A DNA stretch of 41,356 bases from an uncultured Prevotellaceae bacterium (GTDB lineage: Bacteria > Bacteroidota > Bacteroidia > Bacteroidales > Bacteroidaceae), in assembly GCA_900318685.1 (NCBI GenBank), contig ONLL01000031.1, forward strand, positions 1 to 41,356, written 5' to 3'. Of the stretch, positions 32,745-40,496 are shown in pieces. The notes under the pieces are model-generated. The model did no database searches. It was given only the letters and a program-made list of their open reading frames with translations, and was not told the DNA's origin. The translations under genes and the position numbers were made by a program. Within the stretch, counting starts at the first letter, position 1; each line of letters opens with the position of its first letter.

Positions 32745-34028
32745 ATGAAAAGAGTATTCAACAGTTTCCTCTTGCTCTCGGCTCTTGCCGCACCCATGGC
32801 TTTCATTGCCTGCGAGGACGAGCCGGATAAGTATGAGATCAGTGATGGTACACCTACCATCCACTATATACGCCCAGTGAATGTGGCAAGTGCCGACTCA
32901 CTGCTCACTGGTGCCTACATGGACAACAGCATCTGCATCGTCGGTGAGAACCTGCGCAGCATCACCAGGATGTTCTTCAACGATCAGGAGGCTCAGCTCA
33001 TACCCAGCCTCATCACCGACAACACGATGATTGTCACCGTGCCGGGAGAAATCCCCGACGTGGTGTACAACAAGATTTTCATGATCAACAACGCTAACGA
33101 CACCACCACCTACGACTTCAACGTGCTCGTGCCTGGACCCAACATCAACAACATGAGCAACGAGTGGGCAAAAGCCGGAGAGCAGGCCACCATCTATGGC
33201 AACTACTTCGTAGACGACCCTAACACTCCGCTCACGTTAACCATCAACGGCAGGAAGGTGAATATTGACGACTTCACGATTAGCACTATCACGTTCACCG
33301 TGCCCGAAGGACTAAGCGAAGGTCCGATTGAAATCTCTTCTGTCTATGGTAAGAAGAAAGCCCGCTTCAACTACCACGACACGCGTGGCATGATGTTCAA
33401 CGACTTCGGCACAGGTGATGCCGGAGAAGCCTCTACCGGTCTGACTAACCACGGTTGGCACAACCAGCAGATTATCAGCGACGAGAACTCGCTCGACGGC
33501 AGCTACCTGATGCTTGGCGACTGTGACGTCGAGGACGCCACGTGGGCCGACAAGAACCTCTCGTTCGAGTACTGGCCCGGCGACTGGAATGGTGGCTTTA
33601 GCGGCGCCGACATCCGTCTGTCCGACCTTGTCAGCTTTGCCAACTTCGAGAACATGGCCCTGAAGTTCGAGGTGAACATCCCGTCGAGCAACCCTTGGAC
33701 CAACCTCTCCATGCAGGTTATCTTCTCAGGCGACGCACAGGTGACGCTCCCCACTGCCAACAACACGTTCTTCAACGGCACTGACTATCCGCGTGCCCTC
33801 TGGACACCGTGGAACGCCACAGGCAGCTATGATACCGGCGGCAAGTGGGTCACCGTGACCATCCCCATCGCCAACTTCAAGTACAAGAACGACGGCACGG
33901 CAGCCAGCGTTCCGCTTGAAGCCTCTAACTTCACCGGTCTGACACTCTTCATCTGGAGCGGTGTCACCAGTGGCACTACCTGCCATCCCATCATCCGCAT
34001 CGACAATATCCGTGCGGTAGAGTTATAA
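32745..34028 (+). CDS. Surface glycan-binding lipoprotein with IPT-like domains (SGBP)
   Basis: A 427-aa lipoprotein, lipobox IAC (Cys23) followed by EDEPD, which fits surface display. Two IPT/TIG-like Ig domains are visible (about 35-130 with ICIVGENLRSITRMFFND, and 135-215 with GEQATIYGNYFVDDP). The C-terminal half (about 225-427; MMFNDFGTGDAGEASTGLTN, aromatic-rich WPGDWNGGF) resembles the C-terminal glycan-binding domain of SGBP-B proteins from xyloglucan PULs. It should help hold polysaccharide at the surface for the GH5 enzyme. The specific ligand is not readable from sequence. Confidence 0.88.
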   Translation: MKRVFNSFLLLSALAAPMAFIACEDEPDKYEISDGTPTIHYIRPVNVASADSLLTGAYMDNSICIVGENLRSITRMFFNDQEAQLIPSLITDNTMIVTVPGEIPDVVYNKIFMINNANDTTTYDFNVLVPGPNINNMSNEWAKAGEQATIYGNYFVDDPNTPLTLTINGRKVNIDDFTISTITFTVPEGLSEGPIEISSVYGKKKARFNYHDTRGMMFNDFGTGDAGEASTGLTNHGWHNQQIISDENSLDGSYLMLGDCDVEDATWADKNLSFEYWPGDWNGGFSGADIRLSDLVSFANFENMALKFEVNIPSSNPWTNLSMQVIFSGDAQVTLPTANNTFFNGTDYPRALWTPWNATGSYDTGGKWVTVTIPIANFKYKNDGTAASVPLEASNFTGLTLFIWSGVTSGTTCHPIIRIDNIRAVEL

Positions 34029-34049
34029 AACATCTAAATACTTAAGACA

Positions 34050-35945
34050 ATGAAAATCTATCGTAACATATCAGTATTGGCCATGGCGGCGCTGGTTGCA
34101 ACCACAGGGTTCACCAGCTGTAGCGAGGACGACCTCGACACCAACCAGTATGGCAAGGGTGGTGTGAACATCCTGGCCTTTGGCCCGATGCCGGTGACGC
34201 GCGGCGCTACCATCCGTCTGACGGGCACCCAGCTGAACAACGTCAAGGAGGTGCTCTTCCCTGAGGGCAACCAGAAGCTCACCCCGTCGACAACGTTCAT
34301 CAACGCCGACTTCCAGGTAAAGAACTCACAGGAGATGGACGTCACCATCCCCGACCAGAGCGTGCCCGGCAAGCTCTGCCTCGTCACCAACAGCGGCGAC
34401 ACCATCGTCTCAGCATCCTCCGTCACCTTCGCCGAGGAGATCAAGGTGAGTTCCTACTCGCCAACATCGGTACACCCGGGCGACGTCGTCACCATCAAGG
34501 GTGAGTATGTGTGGAACATCGGGCAGGTGGTGTTCTTTGACCATGTGACCGTCGATGCCGCCGAATTCCTGAAGAATACCCGTACAGAGATCCAGGTGCG
34601 CGTGCCCGCCGAGGCCAAGAGTGGCGAAATGGCCTTCAACGACGGCTCCGACGGCGCTGAGAACGAGGCTATGGGCAACCTGGCTGTCGACTTCATCAGC
34701 GTGACCGGCGTTTCGAACCCCACGCCCGACTTCGGCAATACCATCACCATCAGTGGTGAGAACCTCGATCTGGTCACTGCCGTTGAGTTCCCCATCGTGG
34801 GTGAGGTAGACTATACCGTGGCTGCCGACGGCAAGTCGCTCCAGGTCACCGTTCCCATGACCACCGTCTCTGGCACCGTCACGCTCTCATCTGCCTCCGG
34901 CATCACTGCCACGACCGACATCACCGTGCCTCTGGCTGTCTTTGAGAGCATTGATCCCAGCAAGGACGTGAAGGCTGGCATGACCCTTACCATCACCGGA
35001 CAGAACCTCGACCGCATCGTCGAGCTGACCGTGCCCGGACTGGAGAACACGTTGAAGAAGGGCGAGTTCAGCCAGTCGGCAACCGAAATCAGCTTCGTCG
35101 TGCCTGAGAATATGACCGACGGCAAGATCAAGATGAAGCAGCATGACAACTATACTATCGAGACTGCTGCCGTCATGATGTACAGCGAGTCGCCTGAGCA
35201 GGCCATCTGGGTAGGCGAGTTTGTATGCGCCGGATGGGCCGGCAACCAAGACCTCGCATGGGGTGGCTTCGACTGGACGACCATCGCAGCCAACACCGTT
35301 GTGAAGTTCTACTACAAGAAAAACAATCCCGGCAATTGGGGCTGCATCAGCCTGCGCCACGGTCAGGACTGGGCAGCACTGCCCAATCCCATCCCCGGTC
35401 AGTATGACCTCGACGAGGATGAAGGTATCTTGTCAGTCACTTTCCCGCAGAATGTTCTCGACGACCTGATTGCCAACGGCGGACTGGTCATCACGGGCGA
35501 CAACTTCACCCTGACAAAGGTGACTGTTCCCGCACCAGTCTCAGAAATCGTGTTCTGGAAGAATGCTGGTGAAGGCGTTGTCAGCTGGAGTGGCACTTAC
35601 CGTTTTGCCCTTGAGGGCCACGACGGCGCTAACGAGTGCCTCGCTGAGTTCCCGCAGGATGTATGGGACAAGATCAAGACCGGCACGTTCTACTTGCAGT
35701 ATAAGCCCGAAGACGTCAACAGTTACCAAGTGCGCTTCACCAACGGATGGTGGGACGTCCAGTGGTTGGGTAAAGACGTCGACATTGCACCTTGGAGCAT
35801 GACTGAGCTTATTACCGACAATGGTGATGGCACATTCGAAATCAAGGTCAACTTTGGCAGTGACCCCATCGTCGGTACGCTCGATGAAAAGCATCTGCTC
35901 ATTACGGGTAATGGATTCACACCACTGAAACTCTACTTCAAGTAA
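34050..35945 (+). CDS. Multi-IPT surface glycan-binding lipoprotein with duplicated C-terminal domain
   Basis: A 631-aa lipoprotein with lipobox TSC followed by SEDDLD. About four IPT/TIG-like Ig domains in a row are recognisable (GATIRLTGTQLNNVKEVLF; GDVVTIKGEYVWNIGQVVF; GNTITISGENLDLVTAVEF; GMTLTITGQNLDRIVELTV), covering about residues 35-380. The last 250 residues look like two related beta-domains: one starting QAIWVGEFVCAGW, the other EIVFWKNAGEGVVSW, each ending in LVITGDNFTLTKV or LLITGNGFTPLKL. This suggests an extended stalk carrying two tandem binding modules. It follows the first SGBP by 21 bp. Confidence 0.87.
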   Translation: MKIYRNISVLAMAALVATTGFTSCSEDDLDTNQYGKGGVNILAFGPMPVTRGATIRLTGTQLNNVKEVLFPEGNQKLTPSTTFINADFQVKNSQEMDVTIPDQSVPGKLCLVTNSGDTIVSASSVTFAEEIKVSSYSPTSVHPGDVVTIKGEYVWNIGQVVFFDHVTVDAAEFLKNTRTEIQVRVPAEAKSGEMAFNDGSDGAENEAMGNLAVDFISVTGVSNPTPDFGNTITISGENLDLVTAVEFPIVGEVDYTVAADGKSLQVTVPMTTVSGTVTLSSASGITATTDITVPLAVFESIDPSKDVKAGMTLTITGQNLDRIVELTVPGLENTLKKGEFSQSATEISFVVPENMTDGKIKMKQHDNYTIETAAVMMYSESPEQAIWVGEFVCAGWAGNQDLAWGGFDWTTIAANTVVKFYYKKNNPGNWGCISLRHGQDWAALPNPIPGQYDLDEDEGILSVTFPQNVLDDLIANGGLVITGDNFTLTKVTVPAPVSEIVFWKNAGEGVVSWSGTYRFALEGHDGANECLAEFPQDVWDKIKTGTFYLQYKPEDVNSYQVRFTNGWWDVQWLGKDVDIAPWSMTELITDNGDGTFEIKVNFGSDPIVGTLDEKHLLITGNGFTPLKLYFK

Positions 35946-35957
35946 TCACGACAATGG

Positions 35958-35980
35958 GCGCTCCTCCTTGTGAGGAGCGC
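35958..35980 (+). terminator. Hairpin between SGBP and GH5 genes (attenuator)
   Basis: GCGCTCCTC (35958-35966) pairs with GAGGAGCGC (35972-35980), 9 bp with a 5-nt loop, then TTCCGTT. Strong stem, weak T-run: partial termination that would lower GH5 expression relative to the binding and import genes. Confidence 0.6.
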
Positions 35981-36010
35981 TTCCGTTGCATTATCAAATA
36001 AAAAGAACTA

Positions 36011-37576
36011 ATGAAAAAACCATTCTTACTCGCCCTGTTGACCGCCGTCCTGCCGATGCTGACTGCCTGTGGCGGCAGCGATGATGACAACGACACTCCT
36101 ATACCGTCGGTGACTGTCAACATCCGTTCCTGCTCCGTCACCAACGGAATGGAGTATAATGCCTCCGATCTGACAAAGGTCACCATCAGCTACAACACGG
36201 TGGTGAGCGTCACCCCATTGGCCAACATCACCCTCAACGGTACCAAGTGCTCAGCTGCTTCGGGTGCTACTACGGCGATGGATGTTGACATCACTCTGCC
36301 CACGCTGGAGGAAGGTACGGCCTATACGCTGACAATCCCCGAGGGTGCCATCGTTGCCAAAAATGATCCCAATGTCAAAGCACCTGCCTATAGCGTCAGC
36401 TTCACCACCAAGGCCGCAGCCCCGCATGTCGCCGACAATGATGCTATCGCCTTGGCCAGACGTCTGGGGTGGGGATGGAACCTGGGAAACCATTTCGACA
36501 CCAGCAGTGATGAAGACGGAAAGCACCCGCAGTGGGGCTACTGGGACAATGCTAAGCCTACGCAGAAGCTCTACGACAACCTGAAGCAGGCCGGTGCCAG
36601 CACCGTCCGCATCGGTGTCACCTGGGGCAACTACCAGAACACCACAGACTGGACCATCGATGCCGGCTATATGGCTGAGGTGAGGCAGAATGTGGAGATG
36701 GCCGAGGCTGCCAGGCTGAACGTCATCCTCAACATGCACCACGATGAATACTGGCTCGACATCAAGTCGGCTGCCGGCAACAACATCGTCAACGATGGCA
36801 TTAAGGCTCGCCTGCAGAAGACCTGGACGCAGATAGCCGAGGCCTTCAAGGACAAGGGCGACTTCCTCTTTTTCGAGACCTTCAACGAGGTGCAGGACGG
36901 CCAGTGGGGCTGGGGTGAGAACCGTACCGACGGTGGCAAGCAATACCGCACGCTGAACGAGTGGAATCAGGTATGTGTAGATGCCATCCGGGCCACCGGC
37001 GGCCAGAATGCCACACGCTGGATAGGCGTGCCGGGCTATGCCAGCGGGCCTACCTTCGCACTCATCGACGACTTCAAGATTCCTACTGATCCTGCCGGGC
37101 ATATCATGGTCAGCGTCCACTTCTACGACCCCAGCAACTTCACGCTGACACCGGAGAACAAAGACGGTAAGAGCGAGTGGGGACATACTGCCGCAGCCGG
37201 AAAGGCCGACGCGGGCAGCAATGAGGATCACGTCGTGGACACCTTCAAGAAGTTGTACGAGAAGTTCGTGGTCAACAACATCCCCGTCTACATCGGCGAG
37301 TATGGCTGCGTGCAGCACACGACGGAACGCTCCAACCTCTTCCGCAACTACTACCTGGAGTATGTCTGCCGTGCGGCTCATACCTACAATATGCCCCTTT
37401 GCCTTTGGGACAACAACTCCCAGGGCGGTGGCAATGAGCATCATGGCTACTTCAACCACAACGACGGTACTTACCTGAACAACATGGGGCCGCTCGTGGC
37501 CACGATGATCAAGGCTGCCACCAGCGATGATGCTGCCTACACGCTGGAATCTGTCTACAATAACGCGCCGAAGTAA
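36011..37576 (+). CDS. GH5 family endo-beta-glycanase lipoprotein
   Basis: A 521-aa lipoprotein: lipobox TAC followed by GGSDDDND, so a surface location is expected. An Ig-like domain of the SbsA/Big_5 type covers about 30-135 (VTISYNTVVSVTPLANITLN, TYTLTIPEGAI-like). The catalytic barrel follows (about 145-505), starting ARRLGWGWNLGNHFD. The acid/base is Glu293 in FFETFNEVQDG and the nucleophile Glu430 in VYIGEYGCVQH. The opening motif and HMHHDEYWLDI-like strand favour subfamily GH5_4 (endo-glucanase, xyloglucanase or glucomannanase), but the polymer is not certain. It is the only hydrolase in this PUL, so released oligosaccharides must be finished by enzymes encoded elsewhere. Confidence 0.92.
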   Translation: MKKPFLLALLTAVLPMLTACGGSDDDNDTPIPSVTVNIRSCSVTNGMEYNASDLTKVTISYNTVVSVTPLANITLNGTKCSAASGATTAMDVDITLPTLEEGTAYTLTIPEGAIVAKNDPNVKAPAYSVSFTTKAAAPHVADNDAIALARRLGWGWNLGNHFDTSSDEDGKHPQWGYWDNAKPTQKLYDNLKQAGASTVRIGVTWGNYQNTTDWTIDAGYMAEVRQNVEMAEAARLNVILNMHHDEYWLDIKSAAGNNIVNDGIKARLQKTWTQIAEAFKDKGDFLFFETFNEVQDGQWGWGENRTDGGKQYRTLNEWNQVCVDAIRATGGQNATRWIGVPGYASGPTFALIDDFKIPTDPAGHIMVSVHFYDPSNFTLTPENKDGKSEWGHTAAAGKADAGSNEDHVVDTFKKLYEKFVVNNIPVYIGEYGCVQHTTERSNLFRNYYLEYVCRAAHTYNMPLCLWDNNSQGGGNEHHGYFNHNDGTYLNNMGPLVATMIKAATSDDAAYTLESVYNNAPK

Positions 37577-37605
37577 CATTTTGGCAATCCGCCGATAAAT
37601 CGAAG

Positions 37606-37640
37606 CGAAGAGCACCCGTCAGCAAAGCGGGTGCTCTTCG
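37606..37640 (+). terminator. Terminator of the PUL operon
   Basis: A perfect 13-bp stem, CGAAGAGCACCCG (37606-37618) with CGGGTGCTCTTCG (37628-37640), 9-nt loop, followed by TTTGG. It would also work on the minus strand, facing transcripts from the riboswitch. The stretch 37641-37714 contains two further small palindromes (GAGAT/ATCTC at 37651-37663, GACAGGA/TCCTGTC at 37666-37681) and no gene. Confidence 0.8.
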
Positions 37641-37714
37641 TTTGGAAGAGGAGATGCTATCTCACGACAGGATCTCCTGTCTTAAAACTTAATATAATAA
37701 TACACGTATTCTCC

Positions 37715-37970
37715 TAGCCACCCTTACATCGAGGGTGTTCGGCCTGTTCTCACACCAGGGCTGGTCTTCTGACTTTGCCCCACCACGAAGCGCCTTCTCA
37801 AGTCTTCTCCCCCTCACGCTGCTCCTTAGAGCAAAGGGGATGCCTCAATGGCGTTTGCTTCGTAGCTTATACGGAGGCTCACAGCTGCGGGACAGTAGGA
37901 GATTCGCACTCTCTTTCCCAATTAATCGCGGCTAAGCGAACCCTGGCGTGCACCACCATCAAGTGATGCG
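37715..37970 (-). promoter_or_regulatory. Cobalamin (B12) riboswitch, with no gene downstream
   Basis: Read on the minus strand, the sequence contains the cobalamin aptamer core: TTGGGAAAGAGAGTGCGAAT, then the B12-box-like ACTGTCCCGCAGCTGTGA (37896-37879). The distal conserved segment GTCAGAAGACCAGCC is at 37773-37759. A hairpin CACCCT/AGGGTG (37737-37719) beyond the aptamer can serve as expression platform. A promoter box lies just upstream at 37982-37975. The order and spacing fit the family. Riboswitches of this class normally control B12 uptake or B12-independent enzymes. Here the next minus-strand stretch is only the PUL terminator and the antisense of the GH5 gene. Confidence 0.88.
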
Positions 37971-37974
37971 GGTG

Positions 37975-37982
37975 CAAAGGTA
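37975..37982 (-). promoter_or_regulatory. -7 box for the riboswitch transcript
   Basis: Minus strand TACCTTTG followed by CACCC. The predicted transcription start falls within about ten bases of the aptamer 5' end. No exact -33 TTTG, because that position is occupied by the TTAGGAG repeats. Confidence 0.65.
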
Positions 37983-37989
37983 ATGAAAA

Positions 37990-38096
37990 GTTAGGAGTTA
38001 GGAGTTAAGAGTTAGGAGTTAACGCACAGGCTTTAACATTATTTATACATTCTGCTTGCAAAATAACTCCTAACTCCTAACTCCTAACTCCTAACT
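37990..38096. repeat. Inverted arrays of the heptamer TTAGGAG
   Basis: Four to five direct copies of GTTAGGA/GTTAAGA-type heptamers (37990-38022) face four to five copies of the reverse complement TAACTCC (38064-38096), separated by about 41 bp. The two arrays can pair as a long hairpin. They sit exactly between the riboswitch promoter and the mutY promoter, which point away from each other. Confidence 0.75.
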
Positions 38097-38102
38097 AATT
38101 CG

Positions 38103-38110
38103 TACCTTTG
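38103..38110 (+). promoter_or_regulatory. -7 box overlapping the mutY start region
   Basis: TACCTTTG ends only five bases before the ATG at 38116. With a Bacteroidetes-type promoter the transcript would begin at or next to the A of the start codon, so the mRNA may be leaderless. Confidence 0.6.
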
Positions 38111-38115
38111 TGCCC

Positions 38116-39141
38116 ATGATTGAGAATAAAGCGAAAACGACGGAGCCCTTTGCTACCACTCTGTTGCGCTGGTTTGCAGTCAACGGACGCGAGCTGCCTT
38201 GGCGAGCCACCCACGACCCCTATCCCATCTGGCTCAGCGAGATCATCCTGCAGCAGACACGCATAGACCAGGGCCGCGACTACTGGCAGCGCTTCATCGA
38301 ACGTTGGCCCACGGTGGGCGACCTGGCGGCAGCGAGCGAAGAACAGGTGCTGCGCCAGTGGCAGGGCCTGGGCTACTACTCACGTGCCCGCAACCTCCAT
38401 CATGCCGCCCGTCAGGTGGTGGCGATGGGAGGCTTTCCTCAGACCGTCGAGGGGCTCAGGAAGCTGAAGGGTGTGGGCGACTATACGGCTGCAGCCATAG
38501 CCTCCTTCGCCTTCGGAGCAAGGGCGGCTGTGGTCGACGGCAATGTCTACCGCGTGCTGAGCCGCTATTTTGGCATCGACACACCCATTAATACCACTGA
38601 GGGCAAGCATCTCTTTGCCGAGCTGGCTACTGAGCTGCTGCCCCACGACCATTGCGACGACTACAATCAGGCCATCATGGACTTTGGAGCCACGCTCTGT
38701 ACGCCCGTAGCTCCCCAGTGCCTTCAGTGCCCGCTGCATGACTCGTGCGAAGCACTGGCTTCCGGCCGAGTGACCACACTGCCCGTGAAGCAGCGCACCC
38801 TGGTGGTGAAGACCCGCCATCTGGCCTATGTCTACGTCAGATGTCAGGGACAGACGGCCATCCACCAGCGCCAGCCCGGCGACATCTGGCAGGGACTGTG
38901 GGAGCCCGTGAACGTGAGCGACGACGAGGCATTGGCTCTCCGGCTGGGCGGACGGTTGCTCCGACAGGGCGTGAAGCATGTACTGACGCACCGTATCCTG
39001 ATGGCCGACTTCTATCTGCTGGAGACTGACGAGCGGCCTACATTGCCCGACGACTATATCTGGATTGACGAGGACCGTCTCGACGACTATGCCATTCCCC
39101 GCCTGATAGAGCGCTTGCTGGAATGGCGAGATGAACATTGA
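38116..39141 (+). CDS. mutY: A/G-specific adenine DNA glycosylase
   Basis: A 341-aa base-excision repair enzyme that removes adenine mispaired with 8-oxoguanine. The catalytic Glu42 is in LSEIILQQTRIDQG. The helix-hairpin-helix is LKGVGDYTAAAIASFAFG, followed by catalytic Asp141 in VVDGNVYRVLSRY. The [4Fe-4S] cluster ligands are Cys195, Cys202, Cys205 and Cys211 in the C-x6-C-x2-C-x5-C pattern. The C-terminal MutT-like 8-oxoG recognition domain (about 230-340) includes GLWEPVNV. The ATG at 38116 is preferred to a GTG at 38110 that lies in the promoter box. Monocistronic. Confidence 0.96.
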   Translation: MIENKAKTTEPFATTLLRWFAVNGRELPWRATHDPYPIWLSEIILQQTRIDQGRDYWQRFIERWPTVGDLAAASEEQVLRQWQGLGYYSRARNLHHAARQVVAMGGFPQTVEGLRKLKGVGDYTAAAIASFAFGARAAVVDGNVYRVLSRYFGIDTPINTTEGKHLFAELATELLPHDHCDDYNQAIMDFGATLCTPVAPQCLQCPLHDSCEALASGRVTTLPVKQRTLVVKTRHLAYVYVRCQGQTAIHQRQPGDIWQGLWEPVNVSDDEALALRLGGRLLRQGVKHVLTHRILMADFYLLETDERPTLPDDYIWIDEDRLDDYAIPRLIERLLEWRDEH

Positions 39142-39235
39142 CGACTTGCCAAGTAGCCCTTCTTGCATGGACTCTTAGCATAGTTCCCGCTGCCCGGAGA
39201 CTGTCTTTGCAAATGCTAGTCGGCCTCACGCAAAA

Positions 39236-39365
39236 GTAAAACAACTTGTTTTACCTTTCAAAGTCATAGGTTTTGGTTACCAAAGTGGGCCTCTTTCGAA
39301 GGTAAAACAACTTGTTTTACTTCATCAACTCATAGACTTTGATCCACAAAGTGCCATACTAAGCA
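39236..39365. repeat. Two-copy 66-bp repeat headed by a 19-bp palindrome
   Basis: GTAAAACAACTTGTTTTAC occurs at 39236-39254 and again at 39302-39320, a perfect 9+1+9 palindrome each time, exactly 66 bp apart. The sequence after each copy is also related (CATAG, then TTTGRT-like, then CCAAAGTG or CACAAAGTG). No reading frame crosses the element. The rest of the gap between mutY and the ATPase remnant (39142-39235, 39366-39405) shows nothing I can name. Confidence 0.7.
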
Positions 39366-39405
39366 TCAGCAAGTCTGCCATTAGCATCCAGCAGACAACC
39401 CTCTT

Positions 39406-40026
39406 TCATTTGAACAGGTCGTCCATTAGAACCTCATTCTGCACGATGCCAGAATGAATTCCCTTGAGTATCCCGTACGTGGTCACCATCGTTGTAACCA
39501 AGCTCTTTCGTGTTTTAGTATCTTCTTTGAATATTGCCATCCTATTACGAAGCCTTTCCTCGTAATCCTTGGAAATCGTATATGGCTGATCTGAAAATTT
39601 CATTTCGCAAAGGTTAATGACTCTGTCAGCGCGGTCAATCACCAAGTCAATCTGGGTTCCCTTGCCCTCATCATCTCCCAGTTTTCTCCAGCTACTGGTA
39701 GTGGTGGCTATTCCACTGATTCCCAACTTCTGTTTGATTTGTTCGAGGTGAGTCATACAGATGGTTTCAAAACTGAATCCTTGCCATGATTCTACTGAAT
39801 GTGTGTGCAGATTGTTCGTCCACCAGTGTTCATCCTTTGTATTTTTGTTATGAAGGAACTTATAATAAAATAAGGTATAAGGGTCACTTATTCTATAGAG
39901 CGTATTACGTACCGACGATTTGTATCGGGCGTATGTCTCTATAAAGTCACAACGCTCTAAGTTTTCTAGAATCTTCGAAAGTCCGCCACCATATAGCTTT
40001 GTAGCGTCCTGTTTCTTGCTACGATT
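39406..40026 (-). pseudogene. 5'-truncated AAA-type ATPase (C-terminal DUF234-like part only)
   Basis: The open frame runs from just after an in-frame TAG (40029-40027) to the stop at 39406, about 206 codons. It encodes only the C-terminal half of the archaeal-type/DEXX-box ATPases common in Bacteroidetes: LSKILENLERCDFIETY, then TLYRISDPYTLFYYKFL, WQGFSFETICMTHLEQIK, and the PD-(D/E)XK-like TQIDLVIDRADRVINLCEMKF. The N-terminal P-loop domain is absent. A Met at 39756 would give a 116-aa fragment. A good promoter and an ATG at 40034 lie upstream but in another frame, so an internal deletion fused the start region to the tail. Translation of the remnant is doubtful. Confidence 0.82.
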
Positions 40027-40056
40027 CTATCCATAATGATATACGCAATTATGCCG

Positions 40057-40088
40057 CAAAGATACGAAAAAACAAGGATACGGCCAAA
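40057..40088 (-). promoter_or_regulatory. Intact promoter in front of the truncated ATPase gene
   Basis: Minus strand TTTG (40088-40085), 20 bp, TATCTTTG (40064-40057). A 22-codon frame (ATG at 40034, MDRIVARNR...) follows and stops in the sequence of the remnant. Confidence 0.8.
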
Positions 40089-40252
40089 TAATTGACCAAC
40101 AAAAGTGTCCATATCTCAACATTTTGTTCAGATAAGGACGTTCACAAAGCCTCAATCGTAGATGACAAGCGACAAGTATCTGTCACTTCTTTTTATCCCT
40201 ACACCTTGCAAGTAAAAACGCAGACTGAAGTTGAAGTACAGTGGGAGAGTCT

Positions 40253-40360
40253 TCAGAGGGGCAGGCGATAGCCCAGCGTCAGTGACAGGTAGCGCAGCTT
40301 GTCGTGGTGGTGTCTGCCGTACCTCGGACGCACTATGTGTCTGGAATACAATGTCGCTTG
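40253..40360 (-). pseudogene. 3' remnant of an outer-membrane barrel gene paralogous to 917-1681
   Basis: Thirty-five codons plus stop. The last part reads RHHHDKLRYLSLTLGYRLPL, against RHKDKMRYLSLTLGYRLPL in the intact gene. At DNA level the final 45 bases, running past the stop codon, match with a single difference. Further upstream similarity fades and a stop (40363-40361) closes the frame. No signal peptide or start is present. It marks a lost or recombined paralogue. Confidence 0.8.
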
Positions 40361-40401
40361 TTAATTCAGGGCGAATTCGTTGTTTAAATCAATCCTTGAC
40401 A

Positions 40402-40435
40402 TAGCATTTTGTGCCAAAATGGCTGCAAAATGCTA
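40402..40435. repeat. Inverted repeat TAGCATTTTG
   Basis: TAGCATTTTG (40402-40411) pairs with CAAAATGCTA (40426-40435) around a 14-nt loop that carries another CCAAAATGG word. The sequence from 40364 to 40490 is otherwise A/T-rich without a gene. Confidence 0.6.
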
Positions 40436-40496
40436 CGAAATGGTCAAAAATCACGTTAAATACAAGAAAGTATGACGCTGTTTCCTAAAATTGTTG

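Noticed and set aside
36251-37615. Minus-strand 454-codon frame opposite the GH5 gene, possibly driven by the riboswitch
   Set aside because: I considered it as the missing riboswitch gene. The translation has no recognisable domain, is Val/His/Arg-rich like other shadows, and the 13-bp terminator hairpin lies at its start. A noncoding antisense RNA remains possible.
37735-37966. Short plus-strand frames of about 63-66 codons across the riboswitch
   Set aside because: They are the antisense of a structured RNA and have no coding character.
39236-39365. Small CRISPR-like array (two palindromic repeats)
   Set aside because: Only two copies, and the sequence between them is itself duplicated, so it is a tandem repeat rather than repeat-spacer.
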